A stretch of DNA of 53,241 nucleotides from Rubrobacter sp. (GCA_016781735.1 JADDPT010000092.1:1-53241); one strand, 5' to 3'; counted from the stretch's first letter, positions 14,900-23,683 are shown. Translations and numbers: made by a program. Notes: generated by a model from the letters alone, not told the origin.

Positions 14900-16804
14900 A
14901 TGACTTTACTTGAAACTATCGAGTCTCCGCAACAGTTGAAGGAACTGAGTCAGGAGCAACTACAGCAGTTGGCGCAAGAGGTGCGGCAACGGTTGGTCGA
15001 GAGTATCACGGCAACCGGTGGGCACTACGCGTCCAACCTGGGCACGGTGGAACTCACGATCGCTTTGCACACCGTGTTTGACTCCCCTTACGACAAGATC
15101 ATCTGGGACGTCGGACACCAAGCCTACCCCCACAAGATACTCACCGGCCGCAATAAGCAGCTGCACACGATCCGAAAGCACGGAGGCATCAGCGGCTTCC
15201 TCCGCCGCGACGAGAGCCCTCACGACCACTTTGGCGCGGGACACGCAAGCACGAGCATATCCGCGGCGCTTGGCATGGCCGTCGCCCGGGACATGGAGGG
15301 CGGCGACCACGACGTTATCGCGGTAATTGGAGACGGCGCACTCACGGGCGGTATGGCGCTCGAGGCTCTCAACAACGCTGGGCACTTGCGTACTAAGCTT
15401 ATAGTGATCCTCAACGACAACGAAATGAGCATTTCACCGAACGTGGGCTCGGTTCCACGCCTGCTGACGAGGCTACGGACGCACCGGGCGTACAACCGGG
15501 CAAAGGACGATGTCGCGGGCCTGCTGTCCAGAATGCCGGCGGGCGATGCGCTCATGGAGTTGGGCAAGCGTTTCAAGGACGGCGTCAAAGAAGTTGTCCT
15601 GCCGAATATGATCTGGGAGGAGCTGGGTCTGACGTATCTTGGACCCGTAGACGGCCACAACCTCTCGGACCTGCAGGAGACGCTCACGCTTGCGCGGCAG
15701 ATCGACGGTCCGGTCTTCATCCATGCCATAACGGTCAAGGGTAAGGGCGTAGAGACCGCCGAGGCTGACAGGCTCAAGTGGCATGCTATCTCGCCCCCCT
15801 CGACTAGTAAGGGGCCTTCGGAGATGGCCCCGGCGGAGGGGGGGCCGAAGTACCAGGACGTGTTTGCACAGGCGCTCGTGCGGCTCGCGGAGGAGGACCC
15901 TCGAATAGTCGCGATTACCGCTGCCATGGCAACCGGTACGAGCCTGGACAAGTTCGCCAAGGTTTTTCCCGACCGGATGTACGACGTCGGTATAGCAGAG
16001 CAGCATGCCGTAACCTTCGCGGCAGGGCTTGCGGCGTCGGGCATGCGTCCGGTTGCTGCGATATACAGCACTTTCCTGCAGCGGGCGTACGACCAGGTGG
16101 TCCACGACGTCGCGATGCAGGATTTGCCTGTCACTCTATGCATGGACCGCGCCGGCCCCGCGGGAGACGACGGCCCCACCCATCACGGCGCTCTTGACAT
16201 AAGCTATCTGCGGTGCGTTCCCGGCATGACCTTGATGGCGCCCAAGGATGAGGATGAGCTTCAGCACCTTCTGAAGACTGCGTTGTCCCTTTCCGGTCCG
16301 TCGGCGCTACGTTACCCAAGGGGCGCCGGTTACGGCGTGCCGCTCTCGGAGACGATGTATACGATCCCGGTCGGCTCGTGGGAGAAGTTGCAGGAGGGTG
16401 AGGACGTGCTCATCCTGGCGACCGGCTTCCCGGTCTACCAGGCGATGGCGGCTGCGCGGAGCCTCGCTGGCAAGGGCATACACGCCACCGTTGTGAACTG
16501 CCGATTTATCAAGCCGATGGATGAGCAGATGCTGCTGGAACTTGCTGAGAAGCACAGATTTATCCTCACCGTTGAGGAGGGAGTAGTCCAGGGTGGCTTT
16601 GGTAGCGGGGTACTAGAGTTTCTCGCCGACCGCAACGCCATGCCCACGAAGCTCGTGCGCCTCGGAATGCCTGACCGGTACGTCGAGCACGGGAGCCAGC
16701 CACTGCTACGCAACCTTCTCGGCTTGGACGCCGACGGCATACAGCGTTCGGTACTCGACCTTGTGGGAGCGCCAGCTCTCGCCGGCCGCCGGACATCGCT
16801 CTAA
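14900..16804 (+). CDS. dxs: 1-deoxy-D-xylulose-5-phosphate synthase
   Basis: Thiamine-diphosphate enzyme that condenses pyruvate with glyceraldehyde 3-phosphate, the first step of the MEP pathway and also a source for thiamine and pyridoxal. The 634 residues match the family. Visible are GAGHASTSISAALGMA, the ThDP motif GDGALTGGMALEALNN through LNDNEMSISPNVG, and the second-domain active-site segment DRAGPAGDDGPTHHG. The C-terminal transketolase domain is complete. ATG 14900 has GGAG 5 bases upstream; GTG 14894 is in frame but lies on the ribosome site. rsmG follows closely on the same strand. Confidence 0.97.
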   Translation: MTLLETIESPQQLKELSQEQLQQLAQEVRQRLVESITATGGHYASNLGTVELTIALHTVFDSPYDKIIWDVGHQAYPHKILTGRNKQLHTIRKHGGISGFLRRDESPHDHFGAGHASTSISAALGMAVARDMEGGDHDVIAVIGDGALTGGMALEALNNAGHLRTKLIVILNDNEMSISPNVGSVPRLLTRLRTHRAYNRAKDDVAGLLSRMPAGDALMELGKRFKDGVKEVVLPNMIWEELGLTYLGPVDGHNLSDLQETLTLARQIDGPVFIHAITVKGKGVETAEADRLKWHAISPPSTSKGPSEMAPAEGGPKYQDVFAQALVRLAEEDPRIVAITAAMATGTSLDKFAKVFPDRMYDVGIAEQHAVTFAAGLAASGMRPVAAIYSTFLQRAYDQVVHDVAMQDLPVTLCMDRAGPAGDDGPTHHGALDISYLRCVPGMTLMAPKDEDELQHLLKTALSLSGPSALRYPRGAGYGVPLSETMYTIPVGSWEKLQEGEDVLILATGFPVYQAMAAARSLAGKGIHATVVNCRFIKPMDEQMLLELAEKHRFILTVEEGVVQGGFGSGVLEFLADRNAMPTKLVRLGMPDRYVEHGSQPLLRNLLGLDADGIQRSVLDLVGAPALAGRRTSL

Positions 16805-16829
16805 GACGCTCGATTTCAGAGGGAGCTTG

Positions 16830-17579
16830 ATGGTTGGTCGAGAGGCCGGCCAGTCGCTTGTCGGTTTGTCACGCGCTGTCGAATCGCTTGGTGTAGAGCT
16901 TACAGACGCTCAGCTAGCCCAGCTCGATGAGCTGGCTAGCCTGCTGCAGGAGTGGAACAGCCGCCTCAATCTGACCTCGATCACCGAGAGGGTTGAGATC
17001 GAGCGAAAGCATCTGGCCGACTCGCTGGCACCGGCGGCTCATGGCTGGCGCGCACTGTCTGGCAGACAACCGCACAGCCTGCTCGATGTAGGCAGCGGTG
17101 CTGGGTTCCCGGCACTGCCGCTTGCGATTGCCTTTCCCGACGTGCGGGTGACGGCGATGGAGAAGAGCCGGAAGAAAGCAGAGTTCATAGAGCTTGCGGC
17201 GGCCCACCTAGGCCTCGACGTGCGGGTCCTCCGCAGTCGAGCCGAGACCGAGGGACAGCGGCCGATCTGGCGAGAGACGTTCGATCTGGTGCTGGCCCGT
17301 GCAGTTGCTTATCTACCGACTCTCGCTGAGTATTGTTTGCCGCTCACCCGCGTTGGCGGCCACTTCATAGCGATGAAAAGTGAGTCGCTGGAAGAGGAGA
17401 TGAATGACGGTATCGCTGCCGTGGAGCATTTGGGAGGTCGCCTGCAGGAGCCGATAGCCTATGAGATCCCAGGCCTTACAGGTACGCGCTGGCTCCTAGT
17501 TGTCGAGAAGGTAGCCCGCACGCCGAAGGAGTACCCGCGGCTACCTGGTGTTCCAAAGAAGCGTCCACTCACCGGTTAG
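16830..17579 (+). CDS. rsmG: 16S rRNA (guanine527-N7)-methyltransferase
   Basis: Methylates G527 in the 530 loop of 16S rRNA with S-adenosylmethionine; loss in other bacteria gives low-level streptomycin resistance. About 249 residues. Key motifs are EWNSRLNLTSI, the SAM-binding LLDVGSGAGFPALPLAI, and RKKAEFIE with the following acidic loop, then ARAVAYLPTLAEYCLPL. ATG 16830 has AGAGGGAG about 5 bases upstream; the frame is open from 16761 within dxs. It is likely co-transcribed with dxs. It converges on ychF with only 25 bases between stops. Confidence 0.95.
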   Translation: MVGREAGQSLVGLSRAVESLGVELTDAQLAQLDELASLLQEWNSRLNLTSITERVEIERKHLADSLAPAAHGWRALSGRQPHSLLDVGSGAGFPALPLAIAFPDVRVTAMEKSRKKAEFIELAAAHLGLDVRVLRSRAETEGQRPIWRETFDLVLARAVAYLPTLAEYCLPLTRVGGHFIAMKSESLEEEMNDGIAAVEHLGGRLQEPIAYEIPGLTGTRWLLVVEKVARTPKEYPRLPGVPKKRPLTG

Positions 17580-17604
17580 GTGCGGGGCTGCGCTGTGGAC
17601 GAGG

Positions 17605-18657
17605 TTAGATGTTGCTGAGAAAGTGACAGATCTCGGCGTCCTTTACCCGGTAGGTTTTTCCCTCCAGGCGCAGCAGACCGAGTTTCTTAGCCTCCGTTAG
17701 TCCACCGGCCCGCACTAGGTCTTCAAAGGCTATCACTTCCGCCCGGATGAGGCCGCGCGCGATATCGGTGTGTATAGTCGCCGCTGCTTCGAGGGCTGTG
17801 GATCCGTCCGCTATCGTCCACGCGCGGACTTCGTCCGGGCCGACGGTAAAGAATGAGATGAGACGCGAGGAGCGGTATGCCAGCTGTATGACCCGGTCTA
17901 TGCCGGGCCTCTCGATGCCAAGGTCGTCAAGGAACGCCCGGGCATCCGCGGGCTCCAACTGAGCAATCTCCGACTCGATCTCGCCCGATACGGCAACCGT
18001 GGGCAGCCCGAGGTCCGGTAATGTCGCTTGATCCTGTAGCTGTTGTTCGGAAACATTGAGGATGACGAGGACCGGCTTGGCCGTCAGAAAGCCGTAGCCT
18101 CGAAGCAGCTTCTCCTCATCCCCGGACAGTTCCACCGCACGGAGGGGTGTGCCCTGCTCGAGTGTCTCCCGTAAGCGGGAGAGTAGCGACTGTTCTGCTT
18201 CGATCTGGGCCCGCTGAGCAGTGGGGCTCTTCTTCAAATCTGCGGTGAGGCGCTCCAGCCGCTTCTCTATCACCGACAGGTCGGCAAGATTGAGCTCCAA
18301 CTCGACCTCTTCCAGGTCGCTGGAAGGACCGGCAGTCGGCTCGTATGCGCCGAGCACTATCGCAAGCGCATCCACCTGCCTCGCCGCCGCTATCAGTGCC
18401 GTGCTGAAGCCGCCGGAGCCGCCATCTCCACTGCCTTTCAGCCCGCCAATATCCGCAAACTCTACGGTGGCATACACCGTCTTGCGCGGGTTGAACATGG
18501 GAGTGAGAGTGTCTATGCGCTCGTCGGGCACTTTCACTACTGCCACGTTCGGCTGGTCGCGCTTCCCTGAGAAGCCCGTGGCGACTCTCGCACCAGTCAG
18601 CGCGTTGAACATCGTACTCTTGCCGCTGGCCGGCAGACCGATCAATCCTATCCGCAA
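17605..18657 (-). CDS. ychF: Obg-family GTPase/ATPase YchF
   Basis: Ribosome-associated P-loop NTPase that in studied species prefers ATP. About 350 residues. The P loop GLPASGKST is at 7-15, followed by the switch DIGGLKGSG, a coiled-coil insertion (LADLSVIEKRLERLTADLK), NVSE at the base-specificity position where most homologues have NMNE, and a C-terminal TGS domain (ISFFTVGPDEVRAWTI to TYRVKDAEICHFL). The sequence is somewhat diverged from typical YchF. The start is TTG 18657, because the promoter at 18723-18694 starts transcription near 18688; the frame is open further upstream to 18789. Confidence 0.92.
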   Translation of the reverse strand: MRIGLIGLPASGKSTMFNALTGARVATGFSGKRDQPNVAVVKVPDERIDTLTPMFNPRKTVYATVEFADIGGLKGSGDGGSGGFSTALIAAARQVDALAIVLGAYEPTAGPSSDLEEVELELNLADLSVIEKRLERLTADLKKSPTAQRAQIEAEQSLLSRLRETLEQGTPLRAVELSGDEEKLLRGYGFLTAKPVLVILNVSEQQLQDQATLPDLGLPTVAVSGEIESEIAQLEPADARAFLDDLGIERPGIDRVIQLAYRSSRLISFFTVGPDEVRAWTIADGSTALEAAATIHTDIARGLIRAEVIAFEDLVRAGGLTEAKKLGLLRLEGKTYRVKDAEICHFLSNI

Positions 18658-18693
18658 TGCTGTTCCCGTCCCTCCATACCGTAAAGCCCGGCG

Positions 18694-18723
18694 ATTATAG
18701 GGCGCGTTTCCCCACGTCGTCAA
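18694..18723 (-). promoter_or_regulatory. Promoter of ychF
   Basis: TTGACG at 18723-18718 and a perfect TATAAT at 18699-18694, 18 bases apart. Confidence 0.75.
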
Positions 18724-18802
18724 ACAGATGTAGCGACAACTGGGGCGCCTTTCACGGCGGTAGTAGACTCCAAGGGGCGTCGCGGCCATCAGCCGACTGG
18801 CG

Positions 18803-18832
18803 TTGACAGCCTGTACGCGCGAACCCTATACT
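18803..18832 (+). promoter_or_regulatory. Promoter of the exopolysaccharide operon
   Basis: A perfect TTGACA at 18803-18808 and TATACT at 18827-18832, 18 bases apart, make this the best promoter match in the window. The predicted start is at about 18839-18840. Confidence 0.8.
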
Positions 18833-18840
18833 TTGCGGCA

Positions 18841-18858
18841 AGGGGGCTCGTGCCCCCT
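18841..18858 (+). promoter_or_regulatory. Hairpin at the 5' end of the exopolysaccharide mRNA
   Basis: AGGGGGC at 18841-18847, loop TCGT, GCCCCCT at 18852-18858: a perfect 7-pair stem beginning at or next to the predicted first transcribed base. It lacks a T run and sits 29 bases before the first start codon. It may stabilise the mRNA or be a binding site. Confidence 0.5.
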
Positions 18859-18887
18859 CGCTTTGTGTATGCAGGGGAACGGTTTTG

Positions 18888-20285
18888 GTGGCGATTGACT
18901 TGGCGCAATACCTCAGGATTCTGCTCCGGAATGTGTGGCTTATAGGCTTGCTTGGCCTCGGTGGCCTACTTGCAGGTCTCGCATACTCGTACACTCGCCC
19001 CACGATGTGGCAGAGCACCGTCACGTTGATAGTGAAGCCCGCTCCTGTGAACCTCAACATCTCTTCTCAGTCACTCGCTGAAGGTATCAACCCAGCCGTG
19101 AACAGCGTGATCCTGCCGGAGTTACCTGTGCGCTCTCTTCCTTCGCTTGTCAACAACAATTTGGAAGTCGAACGGGCGGTGCAGGAGAAGCTGGCCGAGC
19201 GAATTCCGGAAGGACTACGGGAGCCCGGCTCTCTAATGTCAAGTGTCACCGTGCAGGAGGTACAGGGCCGCCCGAACATACTCGAGGTGAATGCGACTGT
19301 TCGGGAGAACGCGGAGCTCTCGCGGCTGATCGCCAATACATGGGCTGAGGCAACTGTCGAGTCGATCAACTCCCTAGTTGGGGCGGGATACTTCAATGCA
19401 GAGCAGGCAGCCCCAGAGCTCGAAGCAGCTGCACGTGACGCGCAGCAGTCCGAACGGGCACTAATTGACTTCGAGGAGAGGAGCGACCTGACCGGAATGT
19501 CGTCGCGGCTCGCACAGAACTATGCCCGGATACGCGACTATAGCCAGCTAAGCAACCAGATACAGTTCAACCTGGAGAACACGGCTTCGCTACGTCGCCA
19601 GCTACAGGACGCGGAGCCGAGTGAGGCCTCCAGTCTGCCGCTGTTGCTGCTGAGCCTGTCCTCGTTCACTGCGCAAGCATCCGACGTGGACGTGTTACCT
19701 TTCCTTCCCGGTGTGGCGACCGGGGCTGGTTCTCAGGAATCGTCGGAAGGACAAACGGAGCGGGTCGCTACAAGCGAAGGCCGTGGACAGCAGGGAAGCT
19801 CGGTCGTCGTCCAGCCTACGCTGGAAGCGCTTAGCGCGCTAACGCCTCGGGAGCAGACCCAGTTCGTTGACTCACTCAGGCAGGTTCTGGAACGCAGGCA
19901 GAGCGAACTGACCGCTTCGATTGGGCAACTCACCAAGGAGAGCAGCTCGCTTAGAGCGGGCCTTGAGCGGGTCTCTGCCGAGCGGGAGCGCCTGGTAGCC
20001 GACCGCGACAACGATCAGCGGGACTACCAGAACCTCGCGACCCTGATCAAGCAGCAACAGGTCAGTTCTCGCATACAGAGTGGCAAGGTCGCGATAGCGG
20101 CGCCCGCCGTAGACCCCGTGCGGGCGGACCTGCGTGGCCTGTTGCTGCCGCTGCTTGGAGGGATCGCAGGATTACTGCTAGGGATCGCTGCCTCATTCGC
20201 GAGAGAGTTCTTGGGCAAGTCACGGTCACGTGCTGCTGCCCCGGGGGGCGTACGTGGGGTCGGAACGGCGGCGCCCGGACAATAG
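18888..20285 (+). CDS. Wzz/GumC-type polysaccharide chain-length determinant
   Basis: A polysaccharide co-polymerase of about 465 residues, which sets chain length together with Wzy. One membrane helix lies near the N-terminus (NVWLIGLLGLGGLLAGLAYS), a long periplasm-side coiled-coil region follows (for example LRQVLERRQSELTASIGQL), and the second helix is near the C-terminus (GLLLPLLGGIAGLLLGIAA). There is no tyrosine-kinase domain, so any kinase is separate. It is first in the operon. GTG 18888 or the adjacent TTG 18885 is the start. The gene for the next step begins 26 bases on. Confidence 0.85.
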   Translation: MAIDLAQYLRILLRNVWLIGLLGLGGLLAGLAYSYTRPTMWQSTVTLIVKPAPVNLNISSQSLAEGINPAVNSVILPELPVRSLPSLVNNNLEVERAVQEKLAERIPEGLREPGSLMSSVTVQEVQGRPNILEVNATVRENAELSRLIANTWAEATVESINSLVGAGYFNAEQAAPELEAAARDAQQSERALIDFEERSDLTGMSSRLAQNYARIRDYSQLSNQIQFNLENTASLRRQLQDAEPSEASSLPLLLLSLSSFTAQASDVDVLPFLPGVATGAGSQESSEGQTERVATSEGRGQQGSSVVVQPTLEALSALTPREQTQFVDSLRQVLERRQSELTASIGQLTKESSSLRAGLERVSAERERLVADRDNDQRDYQNLATLIKQQQVSSRIQSGKVAIAAPAVDPVRADLRGLLLPLLGGIAGLLLGIAASFAREFLGKSRSRAAAPGGVRGVGTAAPGQ

Positions 20286-20311
20286 GATTGCACACGGAGG
20301 GATAAGGCGTA

Positions 20312-21490
20312 ATGGCGATACTTGTTACAGGTGCCGATGGCTATATTGGCTGGCCCGCGATGCTCAGGCTGGCCCGCGAGTTTCCGACCGAGCGTATAGT
20401 CGGCGTGGATAACTTCGCGAGGCGGAAGTGGGTAGAGGAGATCGGCTCCGTCTCGGCGGTCCCGATCGCGACTATGCCCGAGCGGCTGGAGGCAGCCCGC
20501 GCGACTGGCATAAACAACCTCTCGTTCGTGGAGGGCGACCTCGTGGATCTGGCGTTCGTGCAGCAACTGTACTCGATCTACAAGCCCCGAGTGGTTCTGC
20601 ACCTGGCCGCACAGCCTTCCGCCCCGTACTCGGAAATCAATGGCGAGCGCGCAAACTACACGCAGCATAACAACACGCAGTCCACGCGCAACCTGCTGTG
20701 GGGGCTCAAGGAGAACAACCTGCTCGACTCCGTATTCGTCGAAACGACGACCACTGGGGTGTACGGCCAGCCCGGCTTTGATATACCCGAAGGATACATA
20801 GAGGTGGAGCGCAACGGTCGCAAGGACACTATCGTGTACCCGGGCATGGCCGGTTCGTGGTATCACATGAGCAAGTGTCACGACGTTAACAACCTATGGC
20901 TTGCCAACTCTAAGTGGAAGCTCTCCGTGGTGGACCTCCGGACGGCCATTACGTACGGTACCAAGACGGATGAGACGGCATCTGATCCCCGGCTCGCTAC
21001 GCGGTTCGACTTCGACTTCTACTTCGGCGTGGTGGTGAACCGCTTCGCCGCCCAGGCGCTTGCCGGCTTTCCAATCACCGTTTACGGAAAGGGTGACCTG
21101 AAGAGGCCTATGGTTGGCCTGCAGGACGCGGTAGATTCGATCGTAGCATGTGCCCGACGAGAGCCGAACCAGAAGTTCGACATATACAACCAGACGAGTG
21201 GCCCTGTGAGTATCAGCGATATGGCGACCTCTATCGAGCGTTCCGCGCGCGCCCTGGGTATTGACGTGGAGATAGAGCACCTGGTGAACCCCCGTGTGGA
21301 GAAGGAGGAGCACCAGATGGTGATGGAGAACGACAGGTTCATCGCCGATCTCCTACCTCGCTCGACGGTGGACATTGAGTCCGGTGTGCGAGACACCATC
21401 GAAAGCCTCGCGCCGTACAGAGATACACTTGTGGCATACAAGGATCGGTTCATCCCAGAGCAGTTGCTCAACCGCGTTGCGGTAAGCTAG
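20312..21490 (+). CDS. UDP-sulfoquinovose synthase family (SQD1/SqdB-like)
   Basis: A 392-residue extended SDR. SQD1 converts UDP-glucose and sulfite to UDP-sulfoquinovose. The marks are strong: GADGYIGWP at 7-15, SAPYS 103-107, YTQHNN 116-121, the Thr of TTTGVYG (about 147-148), Y184 and K188 in GSWYHMSKCHD, GTKTDETA, and NPRVEKEEHQ near the C-terminus. SQD1 uses an equivalent Thr/Tyr/Lys set. In plants and phototrophs the product feeds sulfolipid; here it lies in a Wzx/Wzy operon, so a sulfonated sugar in a surface glycan is inferred. GGAGG lies 9-10 bases before the ATG. Confidence 0.88.
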   Translation: MAILVTGADGYIGWPAMLRLAREFPTERIVGVDNFARRKWVEEIGSVSAVPIATMPERLEAARATGINNLSFVEGDLVDLAFVQQLYSIYKPRVVLHLAAQPSAPYSEINGERANYTQHNNTQSTRNLLWGLKENNLLDSVFVETTTTGVYGQPGFDIPEGYIEVERNGRKDTIVYPGMAGSWYHMSKCHDVNNLWLANSKWKLSVVDLRTAITYGTKTDETASDPRLATRFDFDFYFGVVVNRFAAQALAGFPITVYGKGDLKRPMVGLQDAVDSIVACARREPNQKFDIYNQTSGPVSISDMATSIERSARALGIDVEIEHLVNPRVEKEEHQMVMENDRFIADLLPRSTVDIESGVRDTIESLAPYRDTLVAYKDRFIPEQLLNRVAVS

Positions 21491-21518
21491 GGGTTTAGTA
21501 GAACCGGTTGTCCTTAGG

Positions 21519-21571
21519 ACCATGGGCGGCGGACTCGCTCGCCCTGACGACACGAGTCCACCACCCATGGT
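21519..21571 (+). repeat. Long interrupted inverted repeat inside the exopolysaccharide operon
   Basis: ACCATGGG 21519-21526 pairs with CCCATGGT 21564-21571, and GGACTCG 21531-21537 pairs with CGAGTCC 21553-21559, with a symmetric 4-by-4 internal loop and a 15-base end loop. It is followed by ATTTT, then the next gene 42 bases on. It could be a partial terminator, an RNase processing site or an attenuator that sets different expression of upstream and downstream genes. Confidence 0.6.
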
Positions 21572-21612
21572 ATTTTGGTGGGCAGTGAACCTACTATCGG
21601 AGGGTACGGACC

Positions 21613-22545
21613 TTGAAGGTATTGATAACGGGTGCTGCCGGCTTCATCGGCTCCACCCTCGTGGCCACGTTGCGGAACGACTATGACGTGAGGGCGATAG
21701 ACAACTTCTCCGTTGGACACGTACGGCGGATTGGGGACATAACCGTCGAGGAGATGGACGTGACTCAACTGGAGCACGTAGAGGAGATGGTGTGCGGGCG
21801 GGACGTCGTGGTGCATCTGGCCGGATATACGGGTATCCCGGCGTGCGAGAATGACCCTGAAGGCGCCGCTAGAAACATCCTGGTTGGCACCAAATACATA
21901 ACGGAGGCAAGCGTGCGCGCTGGCGTAAAGCAGCTTCTCTTCTCCTCGTCCTTTGCCGTATATGGTGATGCACCGACGCATGTGAGCGAGTGCTCCCCCG
22001 TTGCTCCTATAGGTATGTACGGAAATCTACGGGCGGCGAGCGAGTACGTACTTCTTGCGGCGCGCCATTTGGACGGACTAAACACTCTGATATTCCGGCA
22101 GACCAACGTCTATGGCAAGGGGGTCACTACCAAGCGCACGGTGGTGAATCTGCTTTCAGAGCAGGTGCTGAAGCGCGAGGCGATCACTGTATATGGAACG
22201 GGCGAGCAGGTCCGCAATTTCGTGCACGTGTTGGATACAGTTCGTGCCTACAAGCTTGCCATAGAGCGGGGCTCAGGGGGCCTCTATAATCTGGGGAGCG
22301 CTGAGACCTTATCGGTGAACGACATCGTCCGGACCGTCAACGATGCAAGCTATCACCTGCTCGGATATCAAGTGCCGGTGGAACACAAGCCGGACCGCGG
22401 TGCTGGGAAGCGCGAAATCGCATCCACGGAACTCGTTCTCGATGTAAGGAAGGTTCAACGTGAACTGGGTTGGACGGCGGAGCACACGGTTCGTGGGACC
22501 GTCGAACAGATGCTCGCCGCGCCTGCAACTGCCGGAGCGCGCTAG
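21613..22545 (+). CDS. NAD-dependent nucleotide-sugar epimerase/dehydratase with altered active site
   Basis: A 310-residue SDR-fold protein with GAAGFIGST at 7-15 and the catalytic Ser region SSSFAVYG at 111-118. Where the family has YxxxK this protein has Y136-G-N-L-R140; the codon at 22030-22032 is CGG, so the catalytic lysine is replaced by arginine. Other parts (NVYGKG, ITVYGTGEQVRNFVHV) are normal. It may act with Arg, have a different chemistry, or be inactive. The start is TTG 21613 with GGAGGG 9-10 bases upstream. Its end overlaps the next gene by 86 bases. Confidence 0.85.
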   Translation: MKVLITGAAGFIGSTLVATLRNDYDVRAIDNFSVGHVRRIGDITVEEMDVTQLEHVEEMVCGRDVVVHLAGYTGIPACENDPEGAARNILVGTKYITEASVRAGVKQLLFSSSFAVYGDAPTHVSECSPVAPIGMYGNLRAASEYVLLAARHLDGLNTLIFRQTNVYGKGVTTKRTVVNLLSEQVLKREAITVYGTGEQVRNFVHVLDTVRAYKLAIERGSGGLYNLGSAETLSVNDIVRTVNDASYHLLGYQVPVEHKPDRGAGKREIASTELVLDVRKVQRELGWTAEHTVRGTVEQMLAAPATAGAR

Positions 22546-23683
22546 CGTCCTGATCGTCATGGGTCCCGTGGCACAGGGCGGCGCAGAGTGGCAGATCCTG
22601 GAGTTGTTGCGCAGGCTCGACCGCGCGCGCTTCCGCCCTGTCCTCGCCAGTGTCGAGTTTCGCTCTTACAAGGAGTTGCGGATTGGGGCGGGCGATGACA
22701 CGATTCAGGCGCAGTACGCCGCTCTTGATGTCCCGCACTACAGGATTACCGGTCACTCCCGATACGGACTCGCCAATGCGCGCGACCTACTACGGGTCAT
22801 CCGACGTGAAAAAATAGATTTGGTCCACGCGAATCTGTTTGCGGGTGAGACATGGGGCAGGATCGTTGCTGTGATAGCACGTAAGCCCATCGTGACCCAC
22901 AAGCGCGGCATGCCATTCAAGAGCCGGCGGCCCCAGAACGTCGTCGTGGACTGGCTGCTAAACCTGCTCAGCTCTCGCATTATCGTCGTCACCCGCGCCA
23001 TACAGCGTGACCTGCAGAGACTGCAGAGACTGCCGGACGAGAAGTTCACGGTGGTGTATCCTGGCATTGAGCCTGCGCTCTGGGCGCGTGAGTCGGAGCT
23101 AGAAATCCTGCGGCTGAAGCGAGAGCTTGGTCTCGAGGGAGTCAAGGTCGTCACGGCGGTGGGAAGGATTCGCGCGCTGAAAGGACAGCGCTACCTGATT
23201 GACGCGGTCCCCTATGTGCTACAAAGCTGCCCGGACACCCATTTCCTACTGGTTGGGCACGGAGCGGAGGAAGCTGAGCTGCGTTCCAGAGTGCGGGAGG
23301 AAGGGCTCGAACGTCACGTGACCTTCCTGGGTGGCCGCTCAGACGTACGAAGCATACTTTCGTTGACAGATGTGTTCGTCCTGCCGTCGCTCTCGGAGGC
23401 CAGTCCAGTGGCCCTGATGGAGGCGGCCTTCATTGGTGTGCCGAGCGTTGCAACACGCGTCGGCGGCGTTCCGGAGATAGTGAAGGATGGCGAAACGGGC
23501 CTACTCGTCGCTCCGGCCGATGCTAACGGGCTCGCATCCGCCGTCGTGGACTTGCTTGGCAATCCGGATCTACGCATGCGGATGGGGGCCGCTGCTAAGG
23601 AATGGGCGCACGAGGCGTTCGATATTGAGCGGACCGTTCGACAGATCGAGACTGAATACGCGCGAGGAGCAGGAGCGCGATAG
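22460..23683 (+). CDS. GT4 family glycosyltransferase
   Basis: About 407 residues, GT-B fold, retaining, cytosolic face. The acceptor-side loop is GPVAQGGAEWQI, the hinge and donor domain begin TVVYPGIEPALW and AVGRIRALKGQRY, and the donor-site block is SPVALMEAAFIGVPSVA followed by GGVPEIVKDGETGLLV. It adds one sugar of the repeat unit; which one is unknown. GTG 22460 with AAGGAAGG 6 bases upstream gives an 86-base overlap with the preceding gene; GTG 22493 is an alternative, and the fold's first strand begins near residue 29. Confidence 0.9.
   Translation: MNWVGRRSTRFVGPSNRCSPRLQLPERASVLIVMGPVAQGGAEWQILELLRRLDRARFRPVLASVEFRSYKELRIGAGDDTIQAQYAALDVPHYRITGHSRYGLANARDLLRVIRREKIDLVHANLFAGETWGRIVAVIARKPIVTHKRGMPFKSRRPQNVVVDWLLNLLSSRIIVVTRAIQRDLQRLQRLPDEKFTVVYPGIEPALWARESELEILRLKRELGLEGVKVVTAVGRIRALKGQRYLIDAVPYVLQSCPDTHFLLVGHGAEEAELRSRVREEGLERHVTFLGGRSDVRSILSLTDVFVLPSLSEASPVALMEAAFIGVPSVATRVGGVPEIVKDGETGLLVAPADANGLASAVVDLLGNPDLRMRMGAAAKEWAHEAFDIERTVRQIETEYARGAGAR

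Noticed and set aside
15220-16179. A 319-codon open frame on the minus strand opposite dxs
   Set aside because: Antisense shadow of dxs, Ser/Pro/Thr/Arg-rich as expected from the complement of GC-rich codons.
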